A stretch of DNA of 64,000 nt from Amylostereum areolatum (lineage: Eukaryota; Basidiomycota; Agaricomycetes; Russulales; Stereaceae). Made by a program: the position numbers and the translations under genes. A model generated the notes under the pieces. It had not been told where the DNA came from. It worked only from the letters and a program-made list of their open reading frames with translations, and did not search any database. Of this stretch, positions 46,880 to 59,353 are shown one piece after another; the stretch's first letter is position 1; every line of letters begins with the position of its first letter. The stretch is taken from NCBI GenBank assembly GCA_012932865.1, contig SAXG01000025.1:372001-436000 (forward strand), given 5' to 3'.

Positions 46880-47890
46880 AGAGGACAAGTTCAAACCCGG
46901 GACGCGAACGACGCGTTCAGTACAATGCGTTGCCTCCCACGTTCATTCCGCACATGCGCTAGCGAGACGCCTCGATCCCGACAACTACCCGGTTCACTCA
47001 ATCCACGGCCTTTTGCATAGCCAAGGGCCCCGACCATTGCCGTGGATTCATTCACTCAATCATCTATCCAACCCCACCCACAGACCCCCGTACTTACATA
47101 CCAGGCGTGCGTCTTGGCTCGATTAGAATATGTAGCCTGTATCGTGTAAAACTATAGAGTATCATCGCTGCCGCACACTTCCCCAGCAACTGTATATCCC
47201 AATTTAGATCTTTAGAATCACATAATGTACGGACGCAGCAACCGTAATTTACTGGTTTAAATGAACACCATATGTGTGTATTCCTATGATTGGGAGCCCT
47301 AGATATGACATGCATGAACTGGAAGCATGACCATCATGCGAGCTACTTACTTAAATAAGTACATCCACCTGATCACGTGCATCACCATGAATGATTCATC
47401 ACCATATTCCATCTGCTTCAATGGTCCATGTGCCTGTGCTGCCACTGTGCATGCCAGTCTATGCACTCTGTCTAGCTTTCGACCTCACTTTCGTGCGTCG
47501 AAAGCCGGCTTTCATTTCCATTATTTCGCCATTGCCGCCCTTGGCTATCTTTTCCGTGCTTTATCCCCTTTATATCACTTGCTTTCGCGCTGGCCAGGCA
47601 TGTCGAGCACATATGACAATTAGTGCAAGCAAGAGCTTCATGCAAGGCCGTCCTGTCTTCACTGGTGAAACATACCTCCTTTTGAATCCTTTGCTTTGTT
47701 TTTGCTTTCTGTTGACTTCCGTTTTCCGCCCGCCTTCAGGCTGTTACCTTGTGTCCTTGCCGCCTTTCGCCCTTTACCTATCATCGAGCTTGGTCGTCAT
47801 CTACATATTTCTCTTTGTTTCCAACTATCAGGCCGCGTATTTGAAGGTGGATCGCACACGCTTTTCCAACATATCTCTTCTTGCACTCTC
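46880..47890. other. Intergenic region with one R1 fragment
   Basis: An inverted, diverged R1 core lies at 47479-47501. Hydrophobic open frames at 47391-47954 are pyrimidine-rich translations without a consistent start; they probably cover the promoter of the next gene. Confidence 0.45.
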
Positions 47891-50800
47891 ATGTCATCCA
47901 GCTCGCCACAAGCGCATTCGCGAGGAAGCACTGACACCCATGTGCCAGGTTTAAAACGCCAGCGATCCAGCAGCCCGGATACTGCTACCATAACACCTGA
48001 GTGGCTCTCTACCGGGGAGATGGTCATCCGCCCTCTTCCAGTTGTGCCGCTCCCGAAGCCTGACTTGAAGCGTATCAAGCTGGAATCGCCGGTACGTGAA
48101 GCAGTTTTACTGCACATCTCGTCAGTGCATTCAGCTGACCTTATGAACCCCGCTCCCTGATACGCACGCAGAGCAACGACTCCAAACCTAACAACTCGGC
48201 CGGAGTGCATGCCCGCCCCTCACTGCGTCTTCTCTCTCTCGGTCCCCACCGCGGCGTCAGGAGTTCGCACCTCATGCAGCGCGGCGTACGCATTCACTCT
48301 CAGCTACCCAGGGTAGTGCCTCGTCGCATTCTACAAGGTAGAATCGACGAAGGGTTTCGTAGCGTCTCATCCCCATCCACAGTGTTACTGCCGGCCATCC
48401 CGTCATCCAGTAACGGTGAGGGATTGTCTGATACTCAGGGGACGAACCGCGCACAAGTGAGTCCACAGGCCATGGCTGCTGATCCCTTTTCACCGCTAAC
48501 ACGGGCTACGTCAGAGTTACAGCACTACGTCCACCTCTCATCCAAACCGTCTGGCAACGCGATCCCATCTACTCGTCCAATCCGGAAAATTTCCACGGCA
48601 CCGCACCATAGGGCCTTCCATGTATGGGCACCTCCGCGACCAACGGCGCTCACTCAAGCTTCGTATCGCTCATGGAGTCTCAGGCAAACTTCCGATGCAA
48701 CGCAAGAGCAAATCCATCTATCTATCCGGATTTAAGGCGACTCTCAGCGATTCTTCCATCACCGACGCCCAGACCACATCTACGTTGGCCGGGGGCGACT
48801 CGCTTGCAGTTCACTGGAGCAACTCGCCTGCACCTCAAACGTCTGATACCGGTCTTGCCCTTTTGGATCGAGCAGAGTCAGAGAAGGTAGCCATAGAAGA
48901 GCCTTCATTCGTCACAGGCCTCGGCATGGCTGGGGGCATCTCGGAAATGCCTCTTGACGAAGAAAAGATGCTAGCTTCAGCTTCCGGTGACCTTACTCCC
49001 CTCCAGAGGCAGAATAGTGTCGAGGACGTGGCTGTTGCTGAGGAAGTGAACACAGCTCAACTTGCCATTGAATACTCTTCCCTCCAGGACCAGGCTAACG
49101 GCCTGGTAGAGGAAGCGGAAACCGGTCCAGCACCCCCAGGCCCTTCTTCCCCTCAGGGCCATGCCAATGTCGAGAGCAGGGGGGTCGAAGAACAAACGGG
49201 AGCAACTCCAGTGCCTTTCGACGATGAGCGTATCTGGCGAGGCATCGCGAGCGTAGGTGTCAGTATGGATCATGATTCTCCAGTGCGTCTTAGTGCTTCG
49301 AGGTTCATTTCGCACCTGTTACTGACTGTCCATGTAAGGATTCAACTCAAGGGAACTCCTTCCAACAGAACGATGATATGGCATTTCCGTCCGACACCGA
49401 TATGGACCTGGTGCTTAGCGAAGTTTGCTGTTCCCCCGTTATCATTGACATCGGCCTGATCACATCCCTCAGGACGAGCCTGAAGTTCAGTTTCGCAAGG
49501 GTCCTTGGAGCAGAGAGTACCTCCGAACCTGCAATGCTAAATCCGGAGCTCCTACAACTACGAGCGAAGAATCCATGCATGTAGATGAACCCGAACCTTC
49601 AGAACATAGTGTGCGTGTTGTCCGACTTCTATGTTGCAGTAATCCATTAAGGGTGTTCCAGGACGACGGTGGTAGCGAAGAAAATTTTGAACTAGACGTA
49701 TCTGAGGACGGTGATAGTGACGACCTTCCTGAGGACGGCGATAGTGATGACCTTCCTGAGGACGGCGATAGTGATGACCTTCCTGAGGACGGCGATAGTG
49801 ACGACCTTCCTGATGATGAGACAGCCTCGAGGTCTCCTATATCTCTGGTTGATTTTTCCGTTTGCTTTGCTGGGATTTTCTAGGGGTTACTCATTCTTCT
49901 TACTCTGCTTCAGATGGATGATATCAACAGCATCAGAAAGCATCGGAAGGTAACGGCTACTGTTTTGTTTCTACGGTCAGTATGCTCGATTCAGGGTTTA
50001 ACAGGACGCGCCTGCCACGAAGGGCGACATTGTTACCATACTGAAGCACATTCCGAAATTGGGCGCCGTAAACTCTCCTGGTCCCTCGAGTTCGAAAGCG
50101 AGGGGGCCGAAGAAGATGGCGGCCACGCATCGACCCGGCTACGAACTGCAGGCGAAGGTGAATAACTTCGTTAAACTGTCGTACATATCTCTAATCGACG
50201 GACAGTCTGAGATTCGTGCTACCTGTCTGAGCATGTTAGGGCGTGCCAATACTCGCTCAGAGTTCCCGCCACAACCCACCCCGGAAGAGCAGGAACGGTT
50301 TCTCCTCACGGGACACAGTGGTCCCAAGCGCAAAAAGTTCCGTATCGTTCTGTCAAAAGGGTCTATTCGGTGTCATTGGAACCGAGAGGCTGCCAGAGTT
50401 GTGGCGCGTACTGTGCACAAAACTCTTGGTGACAGCGTATTGACGCGAGAAGACCTTGAGAAACACACCCTGACGCATTTCCGGCGTTTGGTGGACCAAG
50501 AGAATGATATCCAGAAAGCTAAGGGAGGTATAGCGCCTACTCAAGACGACCTCGACAAGGAGAAGGCGAACGAAAGCGCGAATAGGCGACGAGAGGTAGT
50601 ATTTAAACCGTCATTTTTGTGTCGTTATCTAACCGTTTTATCCTAGCTTGCAAATCGACGAGGTCGTGCGCTCGATATCTTCGGCATAGACTCAACTCTC
50701 GCGACGGCAATACACTCCTTGGGCTACGACGGCATGAGCGAGGACGAGGACGAGGAACGAAATGGCAAACGCAGGCGAGTTGTCAGGAAGCTCGAATGGC

Positions 50801-51181
50801 GAGAGGACTCCGTCACTGCCGCCCTGCGGGTGCTTGATGCTCTGCATCTGAGCACACATTGGAAGGAGACCGGAAAGCCCAAGCCGGGAAAGTTTCCTGA
50901 AGTCCGAGTGCGCTCCAACCGCCCGGACAAAAGAGCCGCAGTCCCCGGTCTCCCGAGAAACTTCTACAAGCCAGCATATCTGAGTTCCCTGAAGGGGTGG
51001 CAAAAACGCAACCTTGGTATAACCAAAGCTATATCTATCAAATTCGATGAAGAAACCTTGGAGTAAGTGCCTCCGCGGCCTCGTGAGCAATGCTGACTTT
51101 CTCATCGCAAGGTTTGCCCGGAGGTATCAGGATGCCACGTCCCCGTCCAATCCCCCACGCCCCAAGATCAATCGCAAATAG
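47891..51181 (+). CDS. Agaricomycete-specific large protein with acidic repeats
   Basis: Eight or more exons. The first (ATG 47891, MSSSSPQAHSRGSTDTHVPG) leads to SP-rich and basic segments with KPDLKRIKLESP. A long exon at 48700-49290 is acidic and Ser/Glu-rich. Later exons include DSTQGNSFQQNDDMAFPSD, DEPEVQFRKGPWSREYLRTC, and four copies of PEDGDSDDL (49708-49815). The C-terminal half is globular: MDDINSIRKHRKDAPATKGD, then YELQAKVNNFVKLSYISL, FRIVLSKGSIRCHWNREAAR, EDLEKHTLTHFRRLVDQEND, a basic KRRRVVRKLEWRED, and GLPRNFYKPAYLSSLKGWQK, ending KINRK at 51181. The globular part has the pattern of an uncharacterised family that is multicopy in Agaricomycetes. Around 48,600 the frame change lacks a clear intron, so the N-terminal model is uncertain. 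A role in chromatin or transcription is only a guess from the acidic and basic tracts. Confidence 0.6.
49708..49815 (+). repeat. 27-bp coding minisatellite
   Basis: Four tandem units of CCTGAGGACGGCGATAGTG plus GTGATGACCTT variants, each encoding PEDGDSDDL. Units differ by one or two silent or near-silent bases, which suggests recent expansion. Confidence 0.9.
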
Positions 51182-51298
51182 CTATTGCCCATGTAAGGAT
51201 TGATCAGGACACCGGCGTTCGTCGCATCATTCGTCCATACATATCATCTTTAAAGCGATTGTAGATGTCGCCTGTAGCAGAAATTCATGAGGAAGCCT

Positions 51299-51779
51299 TT
51301 AAAACACTATGACCATGCCGTGTAATCCATAATCATTCATGTACATCAGCTCGGCCTCTCGTAGAGTCGTAAGGCGAAAAGTTGGTCCGCGTCGATCTCG
51401 GTTGATCCGCGTCAGGTTGCGCAGGTTAGCGGAAGGAAGAGTCCCGAAGACAATGCAATCTCGGGTTCCCGTCGGCTCGCAGCAGGTGCGCATCAGCTGA
51501 TGGTGAGCATGAACTTGCTTGATTTTATGATGCGAGGTTTTTAGTACTAGTACTGACTCCAGTGACTGCATTCCTTCTGCTGTCCCAGCGCCCTGGATAG
51601 GCTTCACGACAGACCTCCTCTTGCTGGAAGCTGAGGCTCAAGTCGGACGAAAACTCTGGTATACATTTATTACGAGTGATCGTATGCGTAGATTGTCCAA
51701 AGGTGGGTCGTTCATCTGCAGGTGCCTGATGCGCGGTCATACTCAAGGCCTCGAGGTCGGCTAGCTCTGGAAGCACCAT
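51299..51779 (-). CDS. Hypothetical small protein
   Basis: Two overlapping minus-strand frames look partly coding: 51779-51525, beginning MVLPELADLEALSMTAHQAP, and a 3' frame ending at 51299 with FGTLPSANLRNLTRINRD and RLTTLREAELMYMNDYGL. A GT-AG intron between them is plausible but not certain. No domain. Confidence 0.3.
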
Positions 51780-52037
51780 CCGCGGGTCCAGTGTTTTCCT
51801 TTGCTTTGTTCAGGGTAATTATATGCAAGAGTCTTTGTCTCAATGATTCTGAACCCGAGTCTTTGGTCGCACGAGCTGCTTAAAAGCACTCTTTCACTTG
51901 GCTCAAAAGCAATCCTGCCTTGCCTTCGCTGTCTCAAAGCTTAGAATTCTCTCATCGCATCCCCTTTGCTCTTCGATCCTATACTGTACTCGTGAAACGG
52001 CACGTCCTTTTGCCTCCTTGGTGTGTCTCGTTCTGAT

Positions 52038-53592
52038 ATGCCGCCCTTTTGCTTCCAGATGCTCGCCAGTCTACCCGCCGAAACCGTACAAGAGGTCGCA
52101 TTTTATCTCCCCGCTCACAGGGACGTCAATGCGCTCGCACTCGTCAACAAGCACATCCAAGGCGTCTTGAAGCTTGGCCTGGTCTACAAACATCGATCCA
52201 TCAATGCTGGCTGGAATGTCCAAGAAGGTCATGACTCCCCAACCTCCCAGGTCGCCTCCCTTGCATACTGGAAACACGTCGACGTCTTGTATACCCGACT
52301 TGACATATTTATGGCAGCCGCCAGTTCGAAGTTCTCCGGCGCGTTTGCCTCGTCCTGGTCCGACAAGAAGCGCAATGACATCCCCGATGCCGGCTTCCTC
52401 ATGATCTATATTGACCTGCACATCTTACACCGGATTGAGGTGTTCCATTTGATTGTTGCTCTCTGTGAAGCGATCCGCCGCCCAGAGATACTCGACAGTA
52501 CGTGTCGTATACTGTGTCGTCACCTCCAGGCATTGACCAGTATTTCCACAGACTCCCGCAACGTGGCACATCTTCTCAGCAAGCCGTACTGCAATGCTTG
52601 GCGCGGAGTTCTGCCATATATCACCAGCTACCTCTCCCTATCCTTTCAACTTTCGATTGTGCCGCCAGTTCCCTTCATGCCATCTAAACTGGATGTCATG
52701 GACGCCCTATTATATGAGCCGTGCACGTTCACGATGATAGCCCTTTTTACTCGAGGTATGTATTTTTTCCCCTTTGTGGCTGAAGTTGGACGATAGATTG
52801 ATCCCCTTTGATATAGGAATCTTGGAGTCCAGCGTTGACCATGGTATCCTGATAGATGGGAAGATGGCGGCGGACCTCTTTTTCAATATGGAAATCATCA
52901 CACTCTCTATCCCCATGCTCGACAACGTCCTCCCTCTAGACCCCGCAACCCCATACTCCGTCGCAACTATCTGCCGGGCATTTTCAGTCTGCTACACTGT
53001 CCAACTCCTCCTCCTGTTCAAGATCCGCGCGCAGGTCAAGTATCCCCCTGGACCATTTGCAACCTCCATCCTCGATCCGAACGACGCTCTCGATGAGCTC
53101 GAGCTCTTTTCCCCTTCAAACACGGTGTCTCCATGGGCCCATGTCAGTCCTAAATTTTGGGACTATGGCGTGAATGGTACCCCACTGCACCCTCTGGTTG
53201 AGGGGGGGGCAGGATCCTGGGGCTATTGGCATGGGTGCGCTCAGTGCCTCGACGAGCTCCTCCTATGGCGTTCCGTGTTTAGGGTTACCGTGACGGCCGT
53301 CTCCCCTACCAAGATTGGCCTAGCTGTGGAGGGCATTGGATTTGACGAGCACGATGGGCATGTTTGGCGCGGGGGCTACGACGTTCGTCGCGGTATGCTG
53401 AGCCTTGTCCAATTGAGGATCGACGAGCAGTGTGTTGCCGTCTTTACTGGGATCATGAATCCATGGGGAATGGTAGGACGGTGGGGTAAATGCCGGTCGG
53501 CCGACTCTGGGGCATTGGACTACAGTATTTGTGGCTGGTGGTGGATTTGGCCTTGCAGTCCTTCTTGTCAGCATGCTGTGTTAGATCATTAG
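52038..53592 (+). CDS. F-box protein
   Basis: Two exons, 52038-52755 and 52817-53592, separated by a 61-bp intron (GTATGT...ATATAG). The F-box is at residues 8-55: LASLPAETVQEVAFYLPAHR, then LALVNKHIQGVLKLGLVYKH. A variable helical region follows (RIEVFHLIVALCEAIRRPEI; TYSVATICRAF type segments), then a C-terminal beta-rich part with FRVTVTAVSPTKIGLAVEGI and WRGGYDVRRGMLSLVQLRI. It probably acts as an SCF substrate receptor. The ending after 53480 (Trp/Cys-rich) looks unlike the rest, so a final intron starting at GTAGGA near 53473 is possible. Confidence 0.75.
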
Positions 53593-53913
53593 TTGCGCAA
53601 TGTGTTGATAATATTGTTCTGCCCTCACACATCAGTCCTGTTCCTACTTCCCATCCTCATTCCTCCGCGATCCTCACACTTTGGCACTGCACATGGTACA
53701 AGCTCCTGTGGCTCGAGTCTTTCCATTTGTCGCCCCTGCTGCCACTGCGCGAATCCCGTTTCACACAGAACTTTTATCAACTCACTGCTCAACTCACATC
53801 CTACACACCGATAACCTGAACAATCTCCTCCAGGTAAGGCAGGCCGACTTGTGTTTTTTTTCCCTGGGAACCAGATTCACCAGCGATCACAAAAATCCGT
53901 AACCCATCATGCA

Positions 53914-55176
53914 TTATGAGGTATGTACTGGTCTACCACGAATCTCGACTTGACATAAAGACGTAAGGTTGGCACCCCAGTTGTCACGGATCTGGACCAC
54001 GACGGATGTCCAATCCAGACCCCATTCAAGTACAACGCCGTGGAAGGGAAAGCGTTGGTAGAGTGCACCTGGCTTTGGGTCAAACTTGAACGCAGTTAGC
54101 GGCACAAGGGCCCCGATCTGGTCTGCGTCAGACGCCGGCAGCGTAAGCTTCAGACGCTGGATGGCAGAGTTATACGCCGGAGATGCTGGAGGTGGACTGA
54201 GCCTGTCCTTCAAGCGTTGGATTACAGAACGGAAAGGCTGCATTTGTTGGATGTTTTCGTCTCCGTCCAGCAGTCCCCATATGACAACTGTCCGTGGAGC
54301 CTGGTCGATAGGAATCGTGGGGGAGTGTATGATTGTGATTTCAACGGGGAGGATGGGACGATCGAAGGATATCCCCAGCAATCCGGATATTGTGGGTAAT
54401 GACCAGCAAGAACCATCAGGAATAGCGGGCTCAAGGACATTGTGAGGCAGTGCACTCTGCCCCAGGGACGCGGTTGTCCATTGTGGTATCACAATACCCC
54501 CGTACGCTCGAGATGCAAAATCTGGAGAGCTATATGGCGGTATAGACGGTCCTAACGGTTTCGCGGAGACCGACAAGTCTCCTGGATACGAAGTATAAGG
54601 TGGATAAACACGCTGCAGAATTATACCCATGGCACGCAGCAGGTTCTGGGGTTGGCAGTGATTTACGTGCAAAGCGCTCATCCATAAGACCAGCGGTACT
54701 GCGACGATGCAAAAAACCTTGAGCATCAAAGTGATGCCATTCCAACGAAGGGCGGTGTCTCGGGACTTGCTCGCAGCAGCATCGAGCACTTGTAACGGAG
54801 TCAATGTCTGACAGTGCTAGATGAGTATGTGAACAAGATACAAATGGCGGAAAACTTACCTCTTCGGACAGTACATGCTCTTCCTTAGGCGTTGAGGTAG
54901 GAGGCGATGATAATGCCATAGCTGTGATAAGGAATTAGCATGTCACGGACTGCATACCACAGGCAACCTACTAGACAGCTCCTCCGACCTTGTGCTGAGG
55001 CGACGAAAGCGTGAGGCAGGATAAAGAGGGTCCCCGGATTGCAGGCCATGGCCCGGCCGCCGATTAATTGGCATACGCAGAGCTCCATCGCTAAATGGTG
55101 AGGGGATATCTCGGTGTTTTTCGAAAATCTTGAACATGGTAGTTGAAGAAAGTTGGTGCATCCTGAGACCTGACAT
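53914..55176 (-). CDS. SUN-domain nuclear envelope protein
   Basis: Three exons in minus-strand order, 55176-54972, 54921-54860 and 54807-53914, join in frame (introns 50 and 52 bp) to 386 residues. The N-terminal 110 residues are soluble and would face the nucleoplasm. One membrane helix follows (LMLKVFCIVAVPLVLWMSAL). The C-terminal 190 residues are a SUN domain: WTTASLGQSALPHNVLEPAI, the GSCWSLPTISGLLGISFDRP core strand, ITIIHSP, RTVVIWGLLDGDENIQ, and the end QIRDNWGANLTSLCQVEIRG. SUN proteins pair with KASH proteins in the perinuclear space to link nucleus and cytoskeleton. A short insertion between the VWG strand and the final part replaces the coiled-coil found in longer SUN proteins. 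The start at 55176 is preferred because the upstream exon splices exactly to the ATG-containing exon 2; a start at 55137 is also possible. Confidence 0.85.
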
Positions 55177-55259
55177 GGGCGGTATTTATGCAGGCGCAGT
55201 GGGGTCGACAGATGTCCAGGGTATGGATGACACAAAGCCAGACCGATAAGTTATGCGAT

Positions 55260-55560
55260 CAGCTGAATTCGACGCACAAAAGTGAAGTCAACCAATGATG
55301 CTGATGAGCCCTGAGGTAGTGGGTAAAGGGCGGAAACACAAACCCAGTAAACAAAGCCAAGCATGCGGGATTTCGCGACACCTCCACTTCAAGCTATTCA
55401 ACACTCCTCCCCTGCAAGTTCCGTCTTCCTTCCTTTCGCCATTCGCCATTCATCTTTTTGCACTCGCATCTCGATCTCACTTTTGTGCGTCGAGCGCGGG
55501 CTTATCCCCTGATTTCCCTTTTATGCCTGTCGCTCGCGCCCGGATTGCTTCGTCACACTC
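55260..55560. repeat. R1 repeats as a facing pair
   Basis: A forward core at 55269-55290 faces an inverted core at 55470-55494, span 226 bp. The inverted copy extends from the shared ACAAAGCCAAGCATGCGGG at 55351 to the shared GCTTCGTCAC end at about 55554. The pair lies between the 5' ends of the SUN gene and the MYND gene, so both promoters may include it. Confidence 0.85.
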
Positions 55561-55628
55561 CTGGGATGTTGTTCTGACCCTCCCCAGACCCCCAACTTCT
55601 GCGAAAGGGTGCGCTTCTTCATGATTGT

Positions 55629-56951
55629 CTCAACAGTACCCACCGAAAACCTCTGGTAAGCGGTCTAAATGTATCAAGGTCAACTGTGAGCGCAAGTTGG
55701 CGTTCAACTCACACCAAGTCTTCAAAGGTGCGATGTTACTTGCATGTTTTCTTCATCCTCCGGTACTTACCATGCCACCCTGCTCCATTATGTGCACAGT
55801 AACCTGCGAGCACTCAAAGAACACAAAGAATGCCCAACTATTAAAGCACCGTCAGACCAAGCATTATTATCCCAGCAACCCTCACCTCCTGCATCGGAAG
55901 CCCGTCAACTTGTAGGTGTTTTGGTTCCCTTCCGCAGATTCGCTCATGTCGCTCACACACTAACAGAGTTCAGCATGCCTGCACCCCTTCTTATTGAATA
56001 CCCGACGTTGCACGCCCTGGAAGAATCCCACAGGATGAATGCAAAATCTCGTGAACGTCGACAGCTGCGCAATGCTGTACCCGAGCATTGCTGGAATTGT
56101 GGAAAATTCCACTGCCTGTCGGAGATTCGGTCGTGTTCGGGATGTAAATCCCCCAAGGTGCGTTCTTCGTGAGGTCTCCCAGTATCATTCCTTACCCGGT
56201 ATATTTATCAGGGGAGATACTGTGACGATGTCTGTCAGCGGAACCATTGGTGAGTATGGCCTTGAAATACGATGGAAGCGGTAATCGTTGTCTCATCAGC
56301 TCTCATATTCCCAGGCCTTTACACAAGGACTTGTGTATATCCATTCGCAGTGCGAGTCGAGAAGCTCGAACGACGATTCACCTAGTTGACCGTGCTCTGG
56401 CTATTGATGAAGTCATCGTGCGACTCTCTCTGATCGCCATCCACGAGCTCTCGCTCCTCATCAGCCCCTCTTCTGGTGATAGATATGCTGTGAAGGTGGT
56501 CTGCGGTTTGTCCTCTACATGCTGGGAGAGCGAGAGATATCGCCCCGGCGACCAAGGCCCCACTCCTGTGAAGGAGCGTTGCCTTACATTTCTCAACTTC
56601 TCACGTGTTCTCATGCAAAGTGTCCCCTATAACTGTCACCCTGTACTCCGCCTGGCCCATAAAAACCCCCAGCCCCAGCGCACGGCCCGCCAGCGCTTAT
56701 GTGTTGATCGTCATGGGAACCGCATCACAGACCGGGAAACACCCATAGCTAGCTATTGGTTCGTCGTAGAAGAAAGCGGCAACCAGCGATCCTCTCCTCA
56801 AGCACTTTTGGATCTGTCTTTCTTCATGTCTGCCGCGGTCTCCCCCGAAGCCATGGACAGGGCAGCCAAGAGACGTCATGAAATAAAAGACCGTCTAGTC
56901 GATGAACACCGCAAGTTCGTGCATTATGCTTCTGACTTTTCCGGTTGCTGA
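55629..56951 (+). CDS. MYND-type zinc-finger protein
   Basis: The central exon ends in the first half of a MYND finger (CWNCGKFHCLSEIRSCSGC KSPK). After an intron (about 56158-56210) the second half follows (RYCDDVCQRNH), giving the Cys-x2-Cys ... Cys-x2-Cys ... Cys-x3-Cys pattern; splicing at 56249 makes the usual Trp into Cys unless the donor is shifted. Upstream, HSNLRALKEHKECPTIKA and KCIKVNCERKLAF suggest further Cys/His-containing sequence. The C-terminal 200 residues carry DRALAIDEVIVRLSLIAIHE and NCHPVLRLAHKNPQPQ, ending FVHYASDFSGC at 56951. MYND fingers bind proline-rich peptides; many Agaricomycete paralogues have no known role. The 5' exons are uncertain; the R1 pair lies just upstream. 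Confidence 0.65.
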
Positions 56952-57987
56952 TCGCTGATGTAGCGCTCTGAACCGACACATCCTGGAGGATCGCGAAAAT
57001 ACGCTGCGGCTCCGTGCAGTAAGTTAGAATTGACCCTATGCCATTCTTCCCCTGATTTGTCTTCTGGAGGTGAAGCCCCTGTAGCTCCTGGGCCCTGAGG
57101 CCTGAGGTGTGTGAAGCCGAAGTGGAATGTCTTCAAACTTGGAGGACGGAGACGTACGTATACGCTTAATTTAATGATGTAACGTGAATTTCTTGGGGTA
57201 CCGAATTCGACTTTTACCGCTCTCATTACCTTGCTCGTCAAGGTCTCTTGCATCTCTTGCACCTCCATAATTCAGGAACAGCCCCTAGTACTTCTTTGTA
57301 TATGGATTAAAATATTTGTAGTGTCCATTGACCTTTTGCAGATGAACCAATCTGATGTACTTGCTTCATGAAATGATCCGTGTTTGCCGTCACTGCCCAA
57401 ATCCTCCTGCATGAACAACTGCGAACGAGCAAGGTCAAAGGCCGCGCCCTGCGGCGCCTCTCGAGTGAACAACTGAGGTCAATATACCATGTGAAATGTA
57501 TCGATTTCGATTTGGACCATAATCTTTTTCTTGTTCTCTAGATAAGTACATCCTTTAGCCTCAACTTCCGGTGCTCATTTTCGCACAAGGTGAAGTCAAG
57601 TGTACATCAAAAATAGAGAAAATGGAGAGCAATAGTAACAAAGCATGGCGATGTTCGGAGAGCAGGTACATAGCATAAACAGGTCAGAATAAATGCAAGG
57701 AAGGAAATTCATAGCTGACAAAGTGAAAGGAAACCTGCCTCGCAAGCTCCATATTCCTGGTTGCCTCTCAAAGTAGAAGTGAGGCACCCCAAACCGCGCA
57801 TGAGGGAAGAAAATACCGTGCCACAACTTCGATGACAAACAAGTACTGAGATTGGTGGGGAAGGTTTCGGGTGCGTTCAAACGGGGCGTCGATGAAGTTC
57901 TTGCACCTGCTGGGCCCCGAGCGTGAGGACCTGATCGCGAAGTCCCAGGAACTACGCGAGGAAGCGTCAGTTAAACGGCGACGGCGT
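56952..57987. other. Intergenic region between convergent genes
   Basis: Short frames on both strands, none convincing. Contains the 3' ends of the MYND gene and of the transcription-factor-like gene. Confidence 0.4.
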
Positions 57988-59132
57988 CTAGGGTGAGAGG
58001 CGTACCGCGGCCTCCTCCTGGAGCGTGTTCTGGTGCATGGCGCGAATCTTGTCCTCCATGTGGATGATCATGGTCTGGGTGACGTGTTTAGCGAAAGTGG
58101 GATCAGATCGCGTGTGTGGATATGGGAGCTTACACGAATTGAGCGGCTGTTGAGACCGCGGTAAGTGGGCACGCGCTCGAGCTCGATCGGCTGCAGTCCG
58201 GCGAGAGTAGCCTGATCGCGGAGGTAAACAACGTATTCTTCCAAACACTCGAGGTAGCGGCGCTTCTTGTCGTGGCAGGACATGCCGTCTCTGAACATGC
58301 GGGTGCTATTAATACCGAAAAGATGGCGAGAAGGAGTAAAGACGAAAAAGACTGACGGATCGGTGGGGGGAAAGCCGATGGATTCGGCCATGCAGCGGAG
58401 ACGAGCATGACGAAGGGTCTCGTTGCGCTTTGTGGTCTCTTCCTTTTTGGACTCGAGGGGGCGAGCAGAGAGAGGCGATTTCTTTGAGGAAGGCTGTGGG
58501 TTGGGGTCTGTCACGTCACAGAGAGGCTCGGAGGGAGTGGGGAACATCTCGCGAGGGATACTGGAGTAGTGTTGCATGAGATCCTGTACATCGGCAGGGA
58601 CAGGAGCGGAGCTGGAGGAAGGAGTGGACCACTGGGTCTGGTGGTAAGAGCGGGCATGAAGTATGGTAGGAGGTGGGTGAGAAGGAGGAAGAAAGGGGGG
58701 GCTGGCGCCGGAGAGAGTGACGGGAGAGTGGACGGGAATGCCGAAGGATTGATAATAAGGATCTGGGGGCTCGGGCTGGGAGAAGACAGGGTCAGAGGTG
58801 AAGGTATGCTGATTGTGGTAAACGTCGGTGTCGAAGCCGAGGGAGGCGAGAGGGAAGCCGTAGGAAGGCTGGTGGAACCAGGGGTGGTTGTACTGGTCGT
58901 GATCTGGATGATTGAAAGGCGGACTGAGGTTAAGGCTATGAGCGGGCGGCAATTGAGAGCCGAAAGGAGCGAACGAGGGTTGCGCAGTCGCCGACTTGGG
59001 TGTGGGTGGGTAAGAAGAGAAAAACAAAGTGAGGGGAGGAGATACCTGGCCGTCGTGTTGAGTGGTGTGATGGGGGATGAAGACGGGGTCGGGAGCAGGT
59101 TGGAAGAAGTATGGAGTGTTGAAGGCCGACAT
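57988..59132 (-). CDS. Transcription-factor-like protein with bHLH/bZIP-type C-terminus
   Basis: Exons in minus-strand order 59132-58357, 58305-58134 and 58074-57988, with introns of 51 and 59 bp. The first 235 residues are Pro/Ser/Phe/His-rich and disordered. A basic stretch (KKEETTKRNETLRHARLRCM) leads into AESIGFPPTDP, then CHDKKRRYLECLEEYVVYLR, RVPTYRGLNSRSIR and a helical tail MIIHMEDKIRAMHQNTLQEE. This C-terminal block is strongly conserved in Agaricomycetes and resembles a basic region followed by amphipathic helices, which is why I call it transcription-factor-like; its DNA target is unknown. ATG 59132 is the first in frame. Confidence 0.7.
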
Positions 59133-59353
59133 GATGGTTGTGGTTGCGGTTGTGAGGATCTTGCCAAAGATCAGAGAGCCGGATCATCCAAAACGGACGA
59201 GAACAAGTGGGTCAGTGCTCTGAGACTGAAACGGAGCGGCGTAGTAGGAAGCCGTGCTCGGCCCCCACGGGCCGCCGCGGTCAAGACGGTGTTCTGCTCC
59301 CTTTGTCCTCCTGCGCCCCCAGTGTGCCCCTCTCAACTTCGTCGTCCTTGGCA

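Noticed and set aside
47391..47954. 187-residue hydrophobic frame that could be a membrane protein
   Set aside because: Overlaps an R1 fragment and the start of the 47.9-kb gene; hydrophobicity results from pyrimidine-rich DNA.
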